Assembly (NCBI GenBank): GCA_963793025.1
Contig: CAWBYL010000005.1
Location: forward strand, 310,001 to 374,000
Direction of reading: 5' to 3'
DNA length: 64,000 bases
Source: CAWBYL01 sp963793025
Lineage (GTDB): Bacteria > Actinomycetota > Acidimicrobiia > Acidimicrobiales > Acidimicrobilacustridaceae
Positions 17,852-26,781 of this stretch are shown one piece after another. Below the pieces are notes generated by a model. It had not been told where the DNA came from and did no database searches. It was given only the letters and a program-made list of their open reading frames with translations. The translations under genes and the position numbers were made by a program. Numbering within the stretch: position 1 is the first letter of the stretch; each line of letters begins with the position of its first letter.

Positions 17852-17950
17852 GCTCCGATCCGGTCGGGATCGCCGCGCCCCGGGGGACCTCGTCGACCGG
17901 CCCGGGGGTGACCCGAAGGTGACAGGGAGCCGGACTACCCTGACCCCGCC

Positions 17951-19489
17951 ATGTCCGTCGTACCCCCCTCGCCGGACGACAGGCCGACGCCCAGGCCGGG
18001 GGCGCGACCGTCGTACCGCCACGCCCGCCCTCCCCGCCGTCGCAAGCGGGTGTTCCAGGGGCTCGGGCTCGTGGTTGTACTCGGCATCCTGGCCGTCGTC
18101 GCCGTGGTCGGGTACGGGTGGTACCGCTACAACCAGATCGGGCGCAAGGACCTGGCCCTGGCCGAGAGCGTCGGCGGGGTGCAGAACTGGCTGATCGTCG
18201 GATCGGACAGCCGGGCGGTGATCGACGAGTCGGACCCGAACGCCAGCGCCTACCTCAACGCTCCGGGTGTCGAGGGGTCCGGGCAGCGCTCCGACACGAT
18301 CATGATCGCCCGGGTCGACCCCGACGCCAAGACCGTCGACATGGTGTCGTTCCCCCGCGACCTCTGGGTGCCGATAATGCCCTCGGGTGAGCCCGAGCGG
18401 ATCAACACCGCCTACAACACGACCGACCCCGGGGCCGACGGCGCCCAGCGCCTGATCGACACCATCGAGGCCGACTTCGGGATCGACGTCAACCACTACA
18501 TCGAGGTCGACTTCGCCAGCTTCAAGGGCGTGGTGAACGCGGTGGGCGGTGTGCCCATGTACTTCGACACCGCCGTCCGGGACCGGCACACGGGCTTCTA
18601 CCAGTACGAGCTCGGTTGTCAGACGCTGAACGGCGAGCAGGCGCTCGAGCTGTCCCGTTCGCGCTACCTCGAGTACATGACCCCGAAGGGCACGTGGGCG
18701 CAGGATCCGAGCTCCGACCTCGGCCGGATCGCCCGCCAGCAGTACCTCATCCGGAAGGTGCTCGACCGGGCCAACGCCAAGTTCGGCTCGTTCGACCCGA
18801 AGGCGGTCAACGACATCATCTCGTCGACCTCGGACAAGTTGAAGATCGACAGCTCGCTCGGCCTCGGTGACATGGTGTCGCTGGCCAACGCCTTCAAGGG
18901 CTTCGGCGGCGACCAGATCACCACCCACACCCTGCCTGTCTACGACGACACGACCAGCGGTGGCGCCCGGGTGCTGATGCTCGACACCACGAACGCCGAG
19001 GACGTGCTCAACGTGTTCCGGGGCCTCCCGGAAGGCACGGTGTCGCCGTCGTCGGTCACCGTCGCCGTGAGCAACGGGAGCGGCGCCCCGAACCAGGCCA
19101 CCGAGGTGAGTCGTCGCCTCGGTGAGCTGGGCTACGGCGCGTCGGTGACCGCCGACGCCACCAAGACGAGGAGTCGGACGGTCGTCCGCTACGCCCCCGG
19201 TATGCAGGCCCAGGCCGACCAGGTGGCCCGGCAGCTGATCAGCGGCGCCGACCTCGAGGTCGACACCTCGCTCTCCGGAGCCGTGAACCCGGTGGTGCTG
19301 GTCACCGGAACCGACTTCACCGGTGTGCTGCAGGAGGCCACGGCGCCGACGGCGCCGACCTCCACCACGGCGGGAACGTCGAGCTCGACGAGCACCGCCG
19401 GACCGGTGACCACGGTCGATCCGAGCGAGGTCACCGAGTCGGTCGGATACGTGGTGGGTGACCCTCCCGCCGGCGTCACCTGCGGCTGA
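17951..19489 (+). CDS. LytR-CpsA-Psr (LCP) family wall-polymer ligase
   Basis: 512 residues. A basic proline-rich cytoplasmic segment, one transmembrane helix (about 38-57, LGLVVVLGILAVVAVVGYGW), then an extracellular LCP domain with LIVGSDSR, QRSDTIMIARVD, MVSFPRDLWV, GEPERINTAY and a conserved arginine in LELSRSRYLE. A LytR_C domain (VTVAVSNGSGAPNQATEV) and a Thr/Ser-rich tail follow. LCP enzymes attach arabinogalactan, teichoic acid or similar polymers to peptidoglycan. Its 3' end overlaps the next gene by 32 bp if the earliest start is used there. Confidence 0.92.
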   Translation: MSVVPPSPDDRPTPRPGARPSYRHARPPRRRKRVFQGLGLVVVLGILAVVAVVGYGWYRYNQIGRKDLALAESVGGVQNWLIVGSDSRAVIDESDPNASAYLNAPGVEGSGQRSDTIMIARVDPDAKTVDMVSFPRDLWVPIMPSGEPERINTAYNTTDPGADGAQRLIDTIEADFGIDVNHYIEVDFASFKGVVNAVGGVPMYFDTAVRDRHTGFYQYELGCQTLNGEQALELSRSRYLEYMTPKGTWAQDPSSDLGRIARQQYLIRKVLDRANAKFGSFDPKAVNDIISSTSDKLKIDSSLGLGDMVSLANAFKGFGGDQITTHTLPVYDDTTSGGARVLMLDTTNAEDVLNVFRGLPEGTVSPSSVTVAVSNGSGAPNQATEVSRRLGELGYGASVTADATKTRSRTVVRYAPGMQAQADQVARQLISGADLEVDTSLSGAVNPVVLVTGTDFTGVLQEATAPTAPTSTTAGTSSSTSTAGPVTTVDPSEVTESVGYVVGDPPAGVTCG

Positions 19490-21041
19490 CCCGACGACCG
19501 TGCTCCACGACCTGATCCGTCGGGCCGCCGCCGGCAACGGCGATCGGCCGGCTCTGGTCCACGGACAGGAGTCCATCAGCTTCGCCGAGCTCGAGGTCCG
19601 GATCGACCGCGCCGCCGACCGCGCCGAGCAGCTCGTGGGTCGGGATGGCCGCCTGGCCGTCGTCGGTCCCAACCACCCGGTCTGGATCGAGCTCTACTAC
19701 GGCGCCCCGGCGGCCGGTGTGGTGCTGACCTTCCTGAACCACCGCCTCTCCGCGGTCGAGCAGGCTCGGCTCGTCGTGCGCAGCGGCGCCACCGCCATCG
19801 TGGGCGATCCGTCCGTGCTGGCCGGTCTCGCCCCGCTGGTCGATCCTCGCGCCTTCGGGTGGACCGAGTGGAACGAACATCGGGTGGGAGAGCCGACCAC
19901 GGCCCTCGGGCGTGGCTCGGCCGCTGACGTGAGTCCCGATGACGCGGCCTGGCTGCTGTTCACCAGCGGAACCACCGCAGACCCCAAGGGGGCCGTGCTG
20001 ACCCACCGCAGCGTGCTCGCCGCGGTCGAGGCGAGCACGGCGGCGCGCCCCGTCCCCGACGACGACGTCTACCTCTTCTGCTTCCCCCTGGGTCACGTGG
20101 CCGGTTACAACGTCGTGCACCGCCACGCCCACGCCCGCCCCGTCGTGCTCCTCGACCGCTTCGACCCGGGGGCGTTCTGCGCGGCGGTCGACGAGCACCG
20201 CGTGACCTCGACCTCCCTCGCCGCCACCATGCTCTCGACCCTCCTCGATCACCTGGACGACACCCCCGGAGCGGCCCGGCAGCTGCGCACGCTCCGGTCG
20301 ATCGCCTACGGCGCGGCCCCGATGCCGGCCTCGTTGCTGCATCGCGCCGACGACCAGCTGGGGGTGGAGTTCGCCCAGGGCTACGGGATGACCGAGTTGT
20401 CGGGCAACGCCGTCTTCCTCGACGCGTCCGACCATCGGCGGGGGCTGGCCGGGGAGGAGCACCTGCTCCGGGCAGCGGGCCGGGCGGCGCCAGGGGTCGA
20501 CGTGCGCATCGCCGACGACACCGACGAGAGCCTTCCCGTCGGGGCGGTGGGGGAGATCCTCGTACGGGGACCGCAGGTCATGGCCGGCTACTGGGAGGAC
20601 CCGGTGGCCACCGAGTCCGCCCTGCGCGGCGGTTGGCTGCACACCGGCGACGTCGGGCGCCTCGACGACGAGGGTCTGCTCTACGTGGTCGATCGGAGCA
20701 AGGACGTCATCATCACGGGCGGCGAGAACGTCTCGTCACGCGAGGTCGAGGACGTGCTGCTCGAGGACCCCGCGGTGTCCCGGGTGGCCGTGGTCGGGGT
20801 CCCCGACGCGACCTGGGGAGAGAACGTGTGCGCCGTCGTCGTCCCCCACGCGCCGGGTGGGGGCGGGTTCGACGCCGACGCTCTGGTCGCCCGCGCCCGG
20901 ACCCGTCTGGCCGGGTTCAAGGTCCCCCGCCACGTCGTGGTCGTGAGCGAGCTCCCGGTGAACGCCGCGGGCAAGGTCGTCAAGGCCGACCTGCGGGCCC
21001 GCCTGGTTGCCGATCGGGAGCTCCTCGGACCGCGGCGCTGA
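19458..21041 (+). CDS. AMP-dependent acyl-CoA synthetase/ligase
   Basis: Up to 527 residues. Adenylate-forming motifs: LLFTSGTTADPKGAVLTH (A3), QGYGMTELSG (A5), GWLHTGDVGRLDDEGLLYVV (A7), DRSKDVIITGGENVSS (A8) and NAAGKVVK (A10 lysine). It activates a carboxylic acid as acyl-AMP and then acyl-CoA. The drawn GTG start overlaps the LCP gene; GTG at 19500, just after the LCP stop, is a good alternative. Downstream P450 and upstream acyl-CoA dehydrogenase suggest lipid or aromatic acid metabolism. Confidence 0.9.
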   Translation: MTLPPASPAADPTTVLHDLIRRAAAGNGDRPALVHGQESISFAELEVRIDRAADRAEQLVGRDGRLAVVGPNHPVWIELYYGAPAAGVVLTFLNHRLSAVEQARLVVRSGATAIVGDPSVLAGLAPLVDPRAFGWTEWNEHRVGEPTTALGRGSAADVSPDDAAWLLFTSGTTADPKGAVLTHRSVLAAVEASTAARPVPDDDVYLFCFPLGHVAGYNVVHRHAHARPVVLLDRFDPGAFCAAVDEHRVTSTSLAATMLSTLLDHLDDTPGAARQLRTLRSIAYGAAPMPASLLHRADDQLGVEFAQGYGMTELSGNAVFLDASDHRRGLAGEEHLLRAAGRAAPGVDVRIADDTDESLPVGAVGEILVRGPQVMAGYWEDPVATESALRGGWLHTGDVGRLDDEGLLYVVDRSKDVIITGGENVSSREVEDVLLEDPAVSRVAVVGVPDATWGENVCAVVVPHAPGGGGFDADALVARARTRLAGFKVPRHVVVVSELPVNAAGKVVKADLRARLVADRELLGPRR

Positions 21042-21142
21042 ACCCGGCCGTCCGACGGCGGGTTGGGCCGATGCGCCGTCGTTCACGCGGGCGTCACGTG
21101 TCAGACACGTGGTGGAGGGTGAGGGTCCGTACCGTCGGGACC

Positions 21143-22333
21143 ATGCCCGAGGTCCTGACCGACCCCCCGTCCCTCGATCCCCGCACCGAACGCTTCCTCG
21201 CCGACCCCCACCCGGTCTACGACGAGCTGCGGCCGCTCGGCGGTCTGGTCACCGACCATCTGGGGTGGTCGACGATCTCCCACGCCGCCAGCGAGGCCGC
21301 CTTCCGCGATCCGGCCCTCATCCCCGGCATCGACCCGCTGCTGGAGCAGCTGGGCATCGGCGCCCTCTGGGGCGAACGGGATCACACGCTCACCAACGCC
21401 GAGGACGCCGACCACCAACGGCTGCGCCGGGCCGTGAGCCCGTGGTTCACGGTGCGGCGCATCGAAGCCCTCCGCCAGCGCACCCGTGCCCTCGTGGACG
21501 AGTGCCTGGCCCGCCGCCCCGACGGGCTCGACGTGATGGCCGATCTGGCCGACATCGTCCCCGCCCGGCTCTTCTGCTGGATGATCGGCGCACCCGAGGC
21601 CGATGCCGAGGTCCTGGCCGGCTGGTCGAAGCACCTCATCAGCGTCTTCACCGCCGACCCGGCCCTGGCCGAACCGGTCAGGCTCGTCAAGCAGGAGATG
21701 GCGGGCTACACGGCCGCCCTGCTGGCCGCCAAGCGGCGCACGCCGGGCGACGACCTCACCACCGTCCTGGCCGCCGCCGAGGACGCCGGCACGCTCCTGG
21801 CCGCCGACGTCGGCCCCCTCCTGGAAGAGTTGCTCAGCGCCTCGGTGGACAACACGGCCAACACCGCGGCCCTCACCGTGTGGACGCTCGCCGCCCGTCC
21901 CGCCGAGTGGTCCCGGATGGCCTCCCGGCCCGACCTCCTGGCCGACGCGCTGGAGGAGTGCGGACGGTTCGAGCCGTCCATCCGCCACACCATCAAGTAC
22001 GCCCGCCAGGACACCGAGCTGCTCGGGCGCCCCATCCCCGAGGGCACCTTCGTCACCATCAGGATCGCCGCCGCCCAGCGGGATCCGGCGGTGTACGACC
22101 AACCGCACCGCCTCGACCTCGGCCGCCGCCAACCGGTTCCGCTGCTCGCGTTCGGCGCCGGCCGGCACTACTGCCTGGGCGCCGCTCTCGGACGCATGGA
22201 GATCCAGGAGATGGTCGCTGGACTGCTCGAGCGCCACCCGTCGGTGGCCATCGGCGAGGATGTGGCCATGAACCTGAACGGGGCCGGCATCGTGTTCCGC
22301 CTTCCCCTCGAGCCGTTGGAGGTCAGCCGGTGA
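21143..22333 (+). CDS. cytochrome P450
   Basis: 396 residues. The heme-binding loop FGAGRHYCLGAALGRMEI carries the axial cysteine. The ExxR helix is EECGRFEPSIR; the C-helix DHQRLRRAVSPWF is normal. The I-helix reads LLSASVDNTANT rather than AGxDTT, so oxygen activation may be tuned or the enzyme may be atypical. A soluble bacterial class P450 needing external ferredoxin, none of which is encoded nearby. The following gene starts inside its stop codon (GTGA), indicating coupling. Confidence 0.92.
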   Translation: MPEVLTDPPSLDPRTERFLADPHPVYDELRPLGGLVTDHLGWSTISHAASEAAFRDPALIPGIDPLLEQLGIGALWGERDHTLTNAEDADHQRLRRAVSPWFTVRRIEALRQRTRALVDECLARRPDGLDVMADLADIVPARLFCWMIGAPEADAEVLAGWSKHLISVFTADPALAEPVRLVKQEMAGYTAALLAAKRRTPGDDLTTVLAAAEDAGTLLAADVGPLLEELLSASVDNTANTAALTVWTLAARPAEWSRMASRPDLLADALEECGRFEPSIRHTIKYARQDTELLGRPIPEGTFVTIRIAAAQRDPAVYDQPHRLDLGRRQPVPLLAFGAGRHYCLGAALGRMEIQEMVAGLLERHPSVAIGEDVAMNLNGAGIVFRLPLEPLEVSR

Positions 22334-22944
22334 GCGAGTCCGTCGAGGCCCCCACGGAGTGGGACCGCCCCATCCCGCACTGGTCGTCCGACCCGTTCGC
22401 GTCCCGCACGACCATCCACGGGCTGGCCAGCGACGAGGTCCGTTCGGCGCTGCACAAGCACATCCGGCTCGGTCGCCGGGAGGAGGCCATCAACACCGCC
22501 CTGGAGCTGGCTCGCACGGACGCCGCTCACGAGGAGATGCTGTGGTCGAGGCTGCAGATCCTCGCCGCCGAGGACGTGGGCATGGGCGAGCCGGCGGCGG
22601 CGTCGGTCGTGCGGTCCCTTCGGGAAGGGGTGCTCGACGCCGATGAGGGTTCCTATGACCGCCTGGTGTTCGCCGCCCAGGCCGCCGGGTACCTCGCCCT
22701 GTGCCCCAAGGACCCCACGAACGTGGAGATCATGCAGACCCAGCTCCTCGCCGAGCGGATGCCGACCATCCCACCGGAGTCCATCTGCGTCCACACTCGC
22801 AGGGGACAGGAAGCGGGCGAGACCATGTACACCTGGTTCCTCGGCACCCTCGACACCGCCCCCGAGGTCCCGGGTCGGGACCACACCTGGCGCGACGCAC
22901 TGGTGGAGGCCTACCGGATCGCCGATCCTCCGCCCGAGGGCTGA
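22330..22944 (+). CDS. RarA/MgsA C-terminal-like protein without ATPase domain
   Basis: 204 residues from a GTG overlapping the P450 stop. The segment SALHKHIRLGRREEAI...MLWSRLQILAAEDVGMGEPAAA resembles the C-terminal tetramerisation region of the MgsA/RarA clamp-loader-like ATPases (xxKSxRGxDxxAAL, RRLxxxAxEDIGLAxP). No Walker motifs are present, so this is a stand-alone version of that module. It overlaps the convergent kinase gene by 34 bp. Its link with the P450 is unclear. Assignment is by motif resemblance and is moderate. Confidence 0.55.
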   Translation: MSESVEAPTEWDRPIPHWSSDPFASRTTIHGLASDEVRSALHKHIRLGRREEAINTALELARTDAAHEEMLWSRLQILAAEDVGMGEPAAASVVRSLREGVLDADEGSYDRLVFAAQAAGYLALCPKDPTNVEIMQTQLLAERMPTIPPESICVHTRRGQEAGETMYTWFLGTLDTAPEVPGRDHTWRDALVEAYRIADPPPEG

Positions 22945-24353
22945 CCGTCGGCGGAGCCCGGACCCGCCGGAGCGGGCGCCGGGGTCGGGGCGTTCACCGG
23001 CGCCGGAGGGGTCGGCAGGTCGATCCAGAACGTGGAACCCCGACCCGGTTCGGAGACCGCACCGTGGTGCCCGCCGTGGGCGGTGGTGATGGAGGCCACG
23101 ATGGCCAGGCCCAGACCGCTCCCGCCCGATCCGGCCGAACGGCCCTCGCCGCCACCCCGGTAGAAGCGGTCGAACAGGCGGGGAAGCTCGGCGGGGTCGA
23201 TCCCCGGGCCCCGGTCGGTGACCTCCACCCTGGCCCACTCGCCGAGGACCCGGGCCCGCAGCTCGAGCCCGGCCGCGGTCGGGGTGTAGCGCAGGGCGTT
23301 GCTGGTGAGGGCGGCCACGGCCTGGACGAGCTGGTCGCGGTCACCGAGAACGACGACGGGGGCGGGTGCATCGACGACGACGGATCGGTCGGGCTGCACG
23401 ACCCGAAGGTCCGACGCCAGGTCCTCGAGCACGGCGGCCAGGTCGACCCGGTCGTGGAGGCGGCTGCCATGCTCGTCGAGCTCGGCCAGCAGCAGGAGGT
23501 CGTCGACGATCCGGGCCATGCGGGCCGCCTCGGCGCCCATGCGGCGCATGGCGTCGTCCACCGCCGCGTCATCGGTGAGTCCGCCGGCGGCCCGCAGGGA
23601 CGCGTAGCCCCGCAGCGTGGTGAGCGGGGTGCGCAGCTCGTGGGAGGCGTCGGCCACGAACTGGCGCAGGCGACCGTCGGCCGCCTGGTTGGTGTCGATC
23701 ATGGTGTTGAAGGCGTCGGCCAGCCGGGCCGCCTCGGTTCCGTCGGGCCCGGCTTCGACGCGGCGGTCGCCGGCTCCCGCGGTGATGGCGTCGGCGGCGT
23801 CGGTGATGGCCCGGATCGGCCGCAGGCCCAGCCTGATCACCCACCACACGACGAGCCCCAGAACGGTGACGATGACGGCGCCGGCGAGGGCGATGGCCGC
23901 GGTCAAGCGGCGCGACGACGCGTTGGCCCTCGCCTGGGACGCGGCGAAGACGGCCTGGGAGCCGTCCGGGAGGGGAGTGACCAGCACCCGGGCGCGAGCG
24001 GAGACCCCCGACGTGGTGGGGCGCGTCCCCGGCTCGGACAGCGCCGACGGGTTGCTCACGTCGGGCACCATCTCGGGATCGGCCGACGGCGTCACCAGCG
24101 TCACCAGCTCACCGTCGGGGGTGATCCGCCCGACGTAGTACTCGGTGAGGGCGACGCCGGGGCCGACGCTGCGTCCGGTTTCGGTGCTGAGACGGGTGAC
24201 GATCACCCGGGCGTTGGGTGCGAGGGCCTCGAGCTGGTCGTCGAGTTGGCCGATGACGTAGTTGCGCTGCACGACCGCCACCACGACCAGGGCGCCGGCC
24301 AGCGTGACCAGCACCACGACGAGGCCGGCCAGCAGGCGGGCCCGCAGCGTCAT
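22911..24353 (-). CDS. membrane sensor histidine kinase (two HAMP-flanking TM helices)
   Basis: 480 residues from ATG at 24353. TM1 (LLAGLVVVLVTLAGALVVVAV), an extracytoplasmic sensor of about 130 residues, TM2 (AIALAGAVIVTVLGLVVWWV), a HAMP segment (RPIRAITDAADAITAGAGDR), the H-box FVADASHELRTPLTTLRGY, N-box VAALTSNALRYTP, G1 DRGPGIDPAELPRLFDRFYR and G2 GSGLGLAIV. The C-terminal tail is Pro/Ala rich. The regulator gene lies 16 bp upstream in the same leftward operon. Resembles the actinobacterial TcrY/TrcS group. Confidence 0.93.
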   Translation of the reverse strand: MTLRARLLAGLVVVLVTLAGALVVVAVVQRNYVIGQLDDQLEALAPNARVIVTRLSTETGRSVGPGVALTEYYVGRITPDGELVTLVTPSADPEMVPDVSNPSALSEPGTRPTTSGVSARARVLVTPLPDGSQAVFAASQARANASSRRLTAAIALAGAVIVTVLGLVVWWVIRLGLRPIRAITDAADAITAGAGDRRVEAGPDGTEAARLADAFNTMIDTNQAADGRLRQFVADASHELRTPLTTLRGYASLRAAGGLTDDAAVDDAMRRMGAEAARMARIVDDLLLLAELDEHGSRLHDRVDLAAVLEDLASDLRVVQPDRSVVVDAPAPVVVLGDRDQLVQAVAALTSNALRYTPTAAGLELRARVLGEWARVEVTDRGPGIDPAELPRLFDRFYRGGGEGRSAGSGGSGLGLAIVASITTAHGGHHGAVSEPGRGSTFWIDLPTPPAPVNAPTPAPAPAGPGSADGQPSGGGSAIR

Positions 24354-24369
24354 GGGGACTCCTCGGTCA

Positions 24370-25062
24370 TCAGGGTTCCCGGATGCTGTAGCCCACACCT
24401 CGCACCGTGTGGATCAGCTTCGGCTCGACGTCGTCGACCTTCTTGCGCAGGTTGCTGATGAACGACTCGATGATCGACGACTCGCCGTCGAAGTCGTACT
24501 GCCAGACGTAGTCGAGGATCTGGCCCCGGGTGACCACCCGACCGGCGTTGCCCATCAAGCAGCGCAGGAGGGTGAACTCGGTCGACGAGAGGTGGACTTC
24601 GCGCTCACCGCGCCAGACGCGATGGGCGTCGTCGTCGATGACGAGGTCGTGGACCTGGAGGCGGGAGGGGGTGCCGCTCGACCCGGCCCGGCGCAGGGCC
24701 ACTTGGACCCGCGCCACCAGCTCCTCGAGGGCGAAGGGCTTCACGATGTAGTCGTCGCCCCCGGCGGTGAGCCCTCGCACCTTGTCCTTCGTCCCGTGGC
24801 GGGCGGTCAGGAACAGCACGGGGGCCTCACATCCGCTGGCCCGGAGGCGGCGGAGGATCTCGAAGCCGTCGATGTCGGGGAGCATGACGTCGAGCACGAT
24901 CACGTCGGGTGCGAAGCGGGCGGCCACGTCGAGGGCCTCGCGCCCGGTGGCCGCCGTACGGACGTCGCACCCGTCCAGGCGCAGGGCCGACGACACGAGG
25001 AACGAGATGTTCTCCTCGTCGTCCACGACGAGGGCCCGAGGGGTGGCAGCGTCGGTGGGCAC
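24370..25062 (-). CDS. OmpR/PhoB-family response regulator
   Basis: 230 residues from GTG at 25062; longer readings toward 25401 run through the operator-like repeats and are unlikely. Receiver: LVVDDEENISFLVSSAL, phosphoacceptor in VIVLDVMLPDIDG, T in LFLTARHG, K in DDYIVKPF. C-terminal winged helix: VWRGEREVHLSSTEFTLLR, ESFISNLRKKVDD, HTVRGVGYSIREP. It is first in an operon with the kinase. The repeats at 25106-25153 and the divergent secreted-protein gene are its likely target. Confidence 0.93.
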   Translation of the reverse strand: MPTDAATPRALVVDDEENISFLVSSALRLDGCDVRTAATGREALDVAARFAPDVIVLDVMLPDIDGFEILRRLRASGCEAPVLFLTARHGTKDKVRGLTAGGDDYIVKPFALEELVARVQVALRRAGSSGTPSRLQVHDLVIDDDAHRVWRGEREVHLSSTEFTLLRCLMGNAGRVVTRGQILDYVWQYDFDGESSIIESFISNLRKKVDDVEPKLIHTVRGVGYSIREP

Positions 25063-25105
25063 GAGCCCAGCCTGCCAGGCGGGACTGGCGCTGCCCTCGA
25101 TGGAA

Positions 25106-25153
25106 CCTGGAGGTCTCCTGGAGGTTCCCCGAGCGCCCGAACCTCCAGGAACC
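25106..25153. promoter_or_regulatory. phased CCTGGAGGT repeats, likely response-regulator operator
   Basis: CCTGGAGGT occurs at 25106 and again 11 bp later at 25117, the helical-turn spacing used by OmpR-type dimers. An inverted copy (GAACCTCCAGGAACC) lies at 25139-25153. The block sits between the regulator gene and the divergent secreted-protein gene. Confidence 0.6.
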
Positions 25154-25248
25154 GTCCAGCCTGCGTTCCAGCCGGATCGAGGGTCACTGCTCATGGTGGT
25201 GGTCATCCCAAGCGAACGGGCACCCCGCCCCGCCTGAAAGGAACCACC

Positions 25249-25764
25249 ATGAACTCCACCCGGCTCCGCACCATGATCGCCGGCGGACTGCTCGGCGCGG
25301 TCGCCCTCGCCGGTCTGGCCGGCGGGACGATGGCCGTCGCCGGTGCCACCGGCACCGACTCGGCCTCCGAACCGGCGGCCGCCACGGCGCCGGTCGAGCA
25401 CCCCCGCCTCGATGCCGCCTGGGACCGTCTCAGCACCGACGACCAGGCCTGCCTCGAGGGTGAGGGCGTGACCCGACCCGAAGGGGCAATGACCCGTGAG
25501 GAGCTCAAGGCCTGGGGCCAGCAGCTCGCCACGGCGGCCGACACCTGTGACATCAACATCCGCCAGGACCTGCGGGTCAAGGCTCGTCAGGCGTGGGCCG
25601 AGCTCACCCCTGAGCAGCGCCAGTGCGTGAAGGACCAGGACCTGACCCGTCCTGTCGGTCGGCTGGACAAGGCCGAGCGCCAGCAGCTGCGGGCGGACCT
25701 GAAGAACGCCGCCGACACGTGCGGCATCGAGGTGCCCACGGCTTCCGCGGTGCCTGTGGGCTGA
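25249..25764 (+). CDS. secreted protein with two tandem ~46-residue repeats
   Basis: 171 residues behind GAAAGGAA. A signal peptide (about 1-32, MIAGGLLGAVALAGLAGGTMA) precedes two copies of a helical unit. Copy 1 runs AWDRLSTDDQACLEGEG... to AADTCDI; copy 2 runs AWAELTPEQRQCVKDQD... to AADTCGI. Each repeat has two cysteines at matching places (QxC and DTC), so each likely forms one disulfide. I do not recognise the family. Position across the phased repeats suggests control by the adjacent two-component system. Confidence 0.75.
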   Translation: MNSTRLRTMIAGGLLGAVALAGLAGGTMAVAGATGTDSASEPAAATAPVEHPRLDAAWDRLSTDDQACLEGEGVTRPEGAMTREELKAWGQQLATAADTCDINIRQDLRVKARQAWAELTPEQRQCVKDQDLTRPVGRLDKAERQQLRADLKNAADTCGIEVPTASAVPVG

Positions 25765-25860
25765 CCTTCATCGCTCCCGTCGGTCCCGGTGGCGTCCCTG
25801 GCGGACGCCACCGGCGCGTGCGGGAGGAGTCGACGAAGGGTCAGCTGCTACAACGATCTC

Positions 25861-26724
25861 GTGCGTGAAGTGGTCCTCCACCGATCTGACCGCCGCCGAG
25901 TGGCCGCTACCGATTTCGGCTCGCCCGACGACACCGCCGTGCTGTGGTGCCATGGCGGTCCGGGAAGCAGACACGAGCCGGCTTACGTCGCCGATCGGGC
26001 GGCCACCGCCGGCTTCCGTCTCGTCGGCATCGACCGTCCCGGTTACGGCGGGTCCGACCCGGAGCCCGGTCGCTCCATCGCCGACTGGACGGACGATGCC
26101 CTGGCGGTGGCCGATCGCCTGGGCCTGGAGTCGTTCCTCACGGTGGGGCTCTCGACCGGGGGTGCCTACGCCCTCGCCGTTGCCGCTCGGGCCCCTGACC
26201 GCGTGCTCGGCGTCATCCCCTGCTGTGCCGTGACCGACGCGAGCTACGAGCCGGCGCGGGCGACGATGAGCCGGCCACACGTCCTCGCCGTGTGGGACGC
26301 GCCGGATCGTGACGCGGCCATCGCCGCCGCCGTCCGGTCGCACGGGCTCGACGGCGGCCGCATCCTGGAGGCGGCCGAAGGCCCAGCGCTGCCCGAGTCG
26401 GACCTGGCCATGCTGACCTCGGCGTGGGGCCGACTGTGGCAGGAGGACGTGCCCACCATGTTCGCCCACGGGCTGGCGGGCTACGCCGACGACCGCATCG
26501 CCGACCGCGACGGGTGGACGTCGTTCGACGTGACCGCGATCCGCTGTCCCGTCCTCGTCCTCCACGGCGCAAGCGACGTGATCGCTCGTGTGATCCATGC
26601 CCGGCACACCGCCGGACTGGTTCCCGGCGCCGAGCTTCGAGTCGTCGACGGGTTGGGTCACTTCAGCATCCAGGACGAGCTGGTGCCCAGCCTCGTCGAC
26701 CTGCGACGTCGCTTCATCGGGTGA
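25861..26724 (+). CDS. alpha/beta hydrolase
   Basis: 287 residues from GTG at 25861. Oxyanion HGGPGSRHEPAY, the strand VGIDRPGYGGSDPEP, nucleophile elbow VGLSTGGAYAL, late acid HGASDVIARV and histidine GLGHFS give a full catalytic set. The HGGPGS motif is typical of the proline-iminopeptidase-like subgroup, but substrate is not predictable. A longer reading to 25789 lacks support. It sits between the secreted repeat protein and the DUF6328 gene. Confidence 0.85.
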   Translation: MREVVLHRSDRRRVAATDFGSPDDTAVLWCHGGPGSRHEPAYVADRAATAGFRLVGIDRPGYGGSDPEPGRSIADWTDDALAVADRLGLESFLTVGLSTGGAYALAVAARAPDRVLGVIPCCAVTDASYEPARATMSRPHVLAVWDAPDRDAAIAAAVRSHGLDGGRILEAAEGPALPESDLAMLTSAWGRLWQEDVPTMFAHGLAGYADDRIADRDGWTSFDVTAIRCPVLVLHGASDVIARVIHARHTAGLVPGAELRVVDGLGHFSIQDELVPSLVDLRRRFIG

Positions 26725-26781
26725 TCGGCGAGACCGTGTGGGCGCGACAGCGGCTTCGGTCCGACCGGCTGATCCCCTCGC

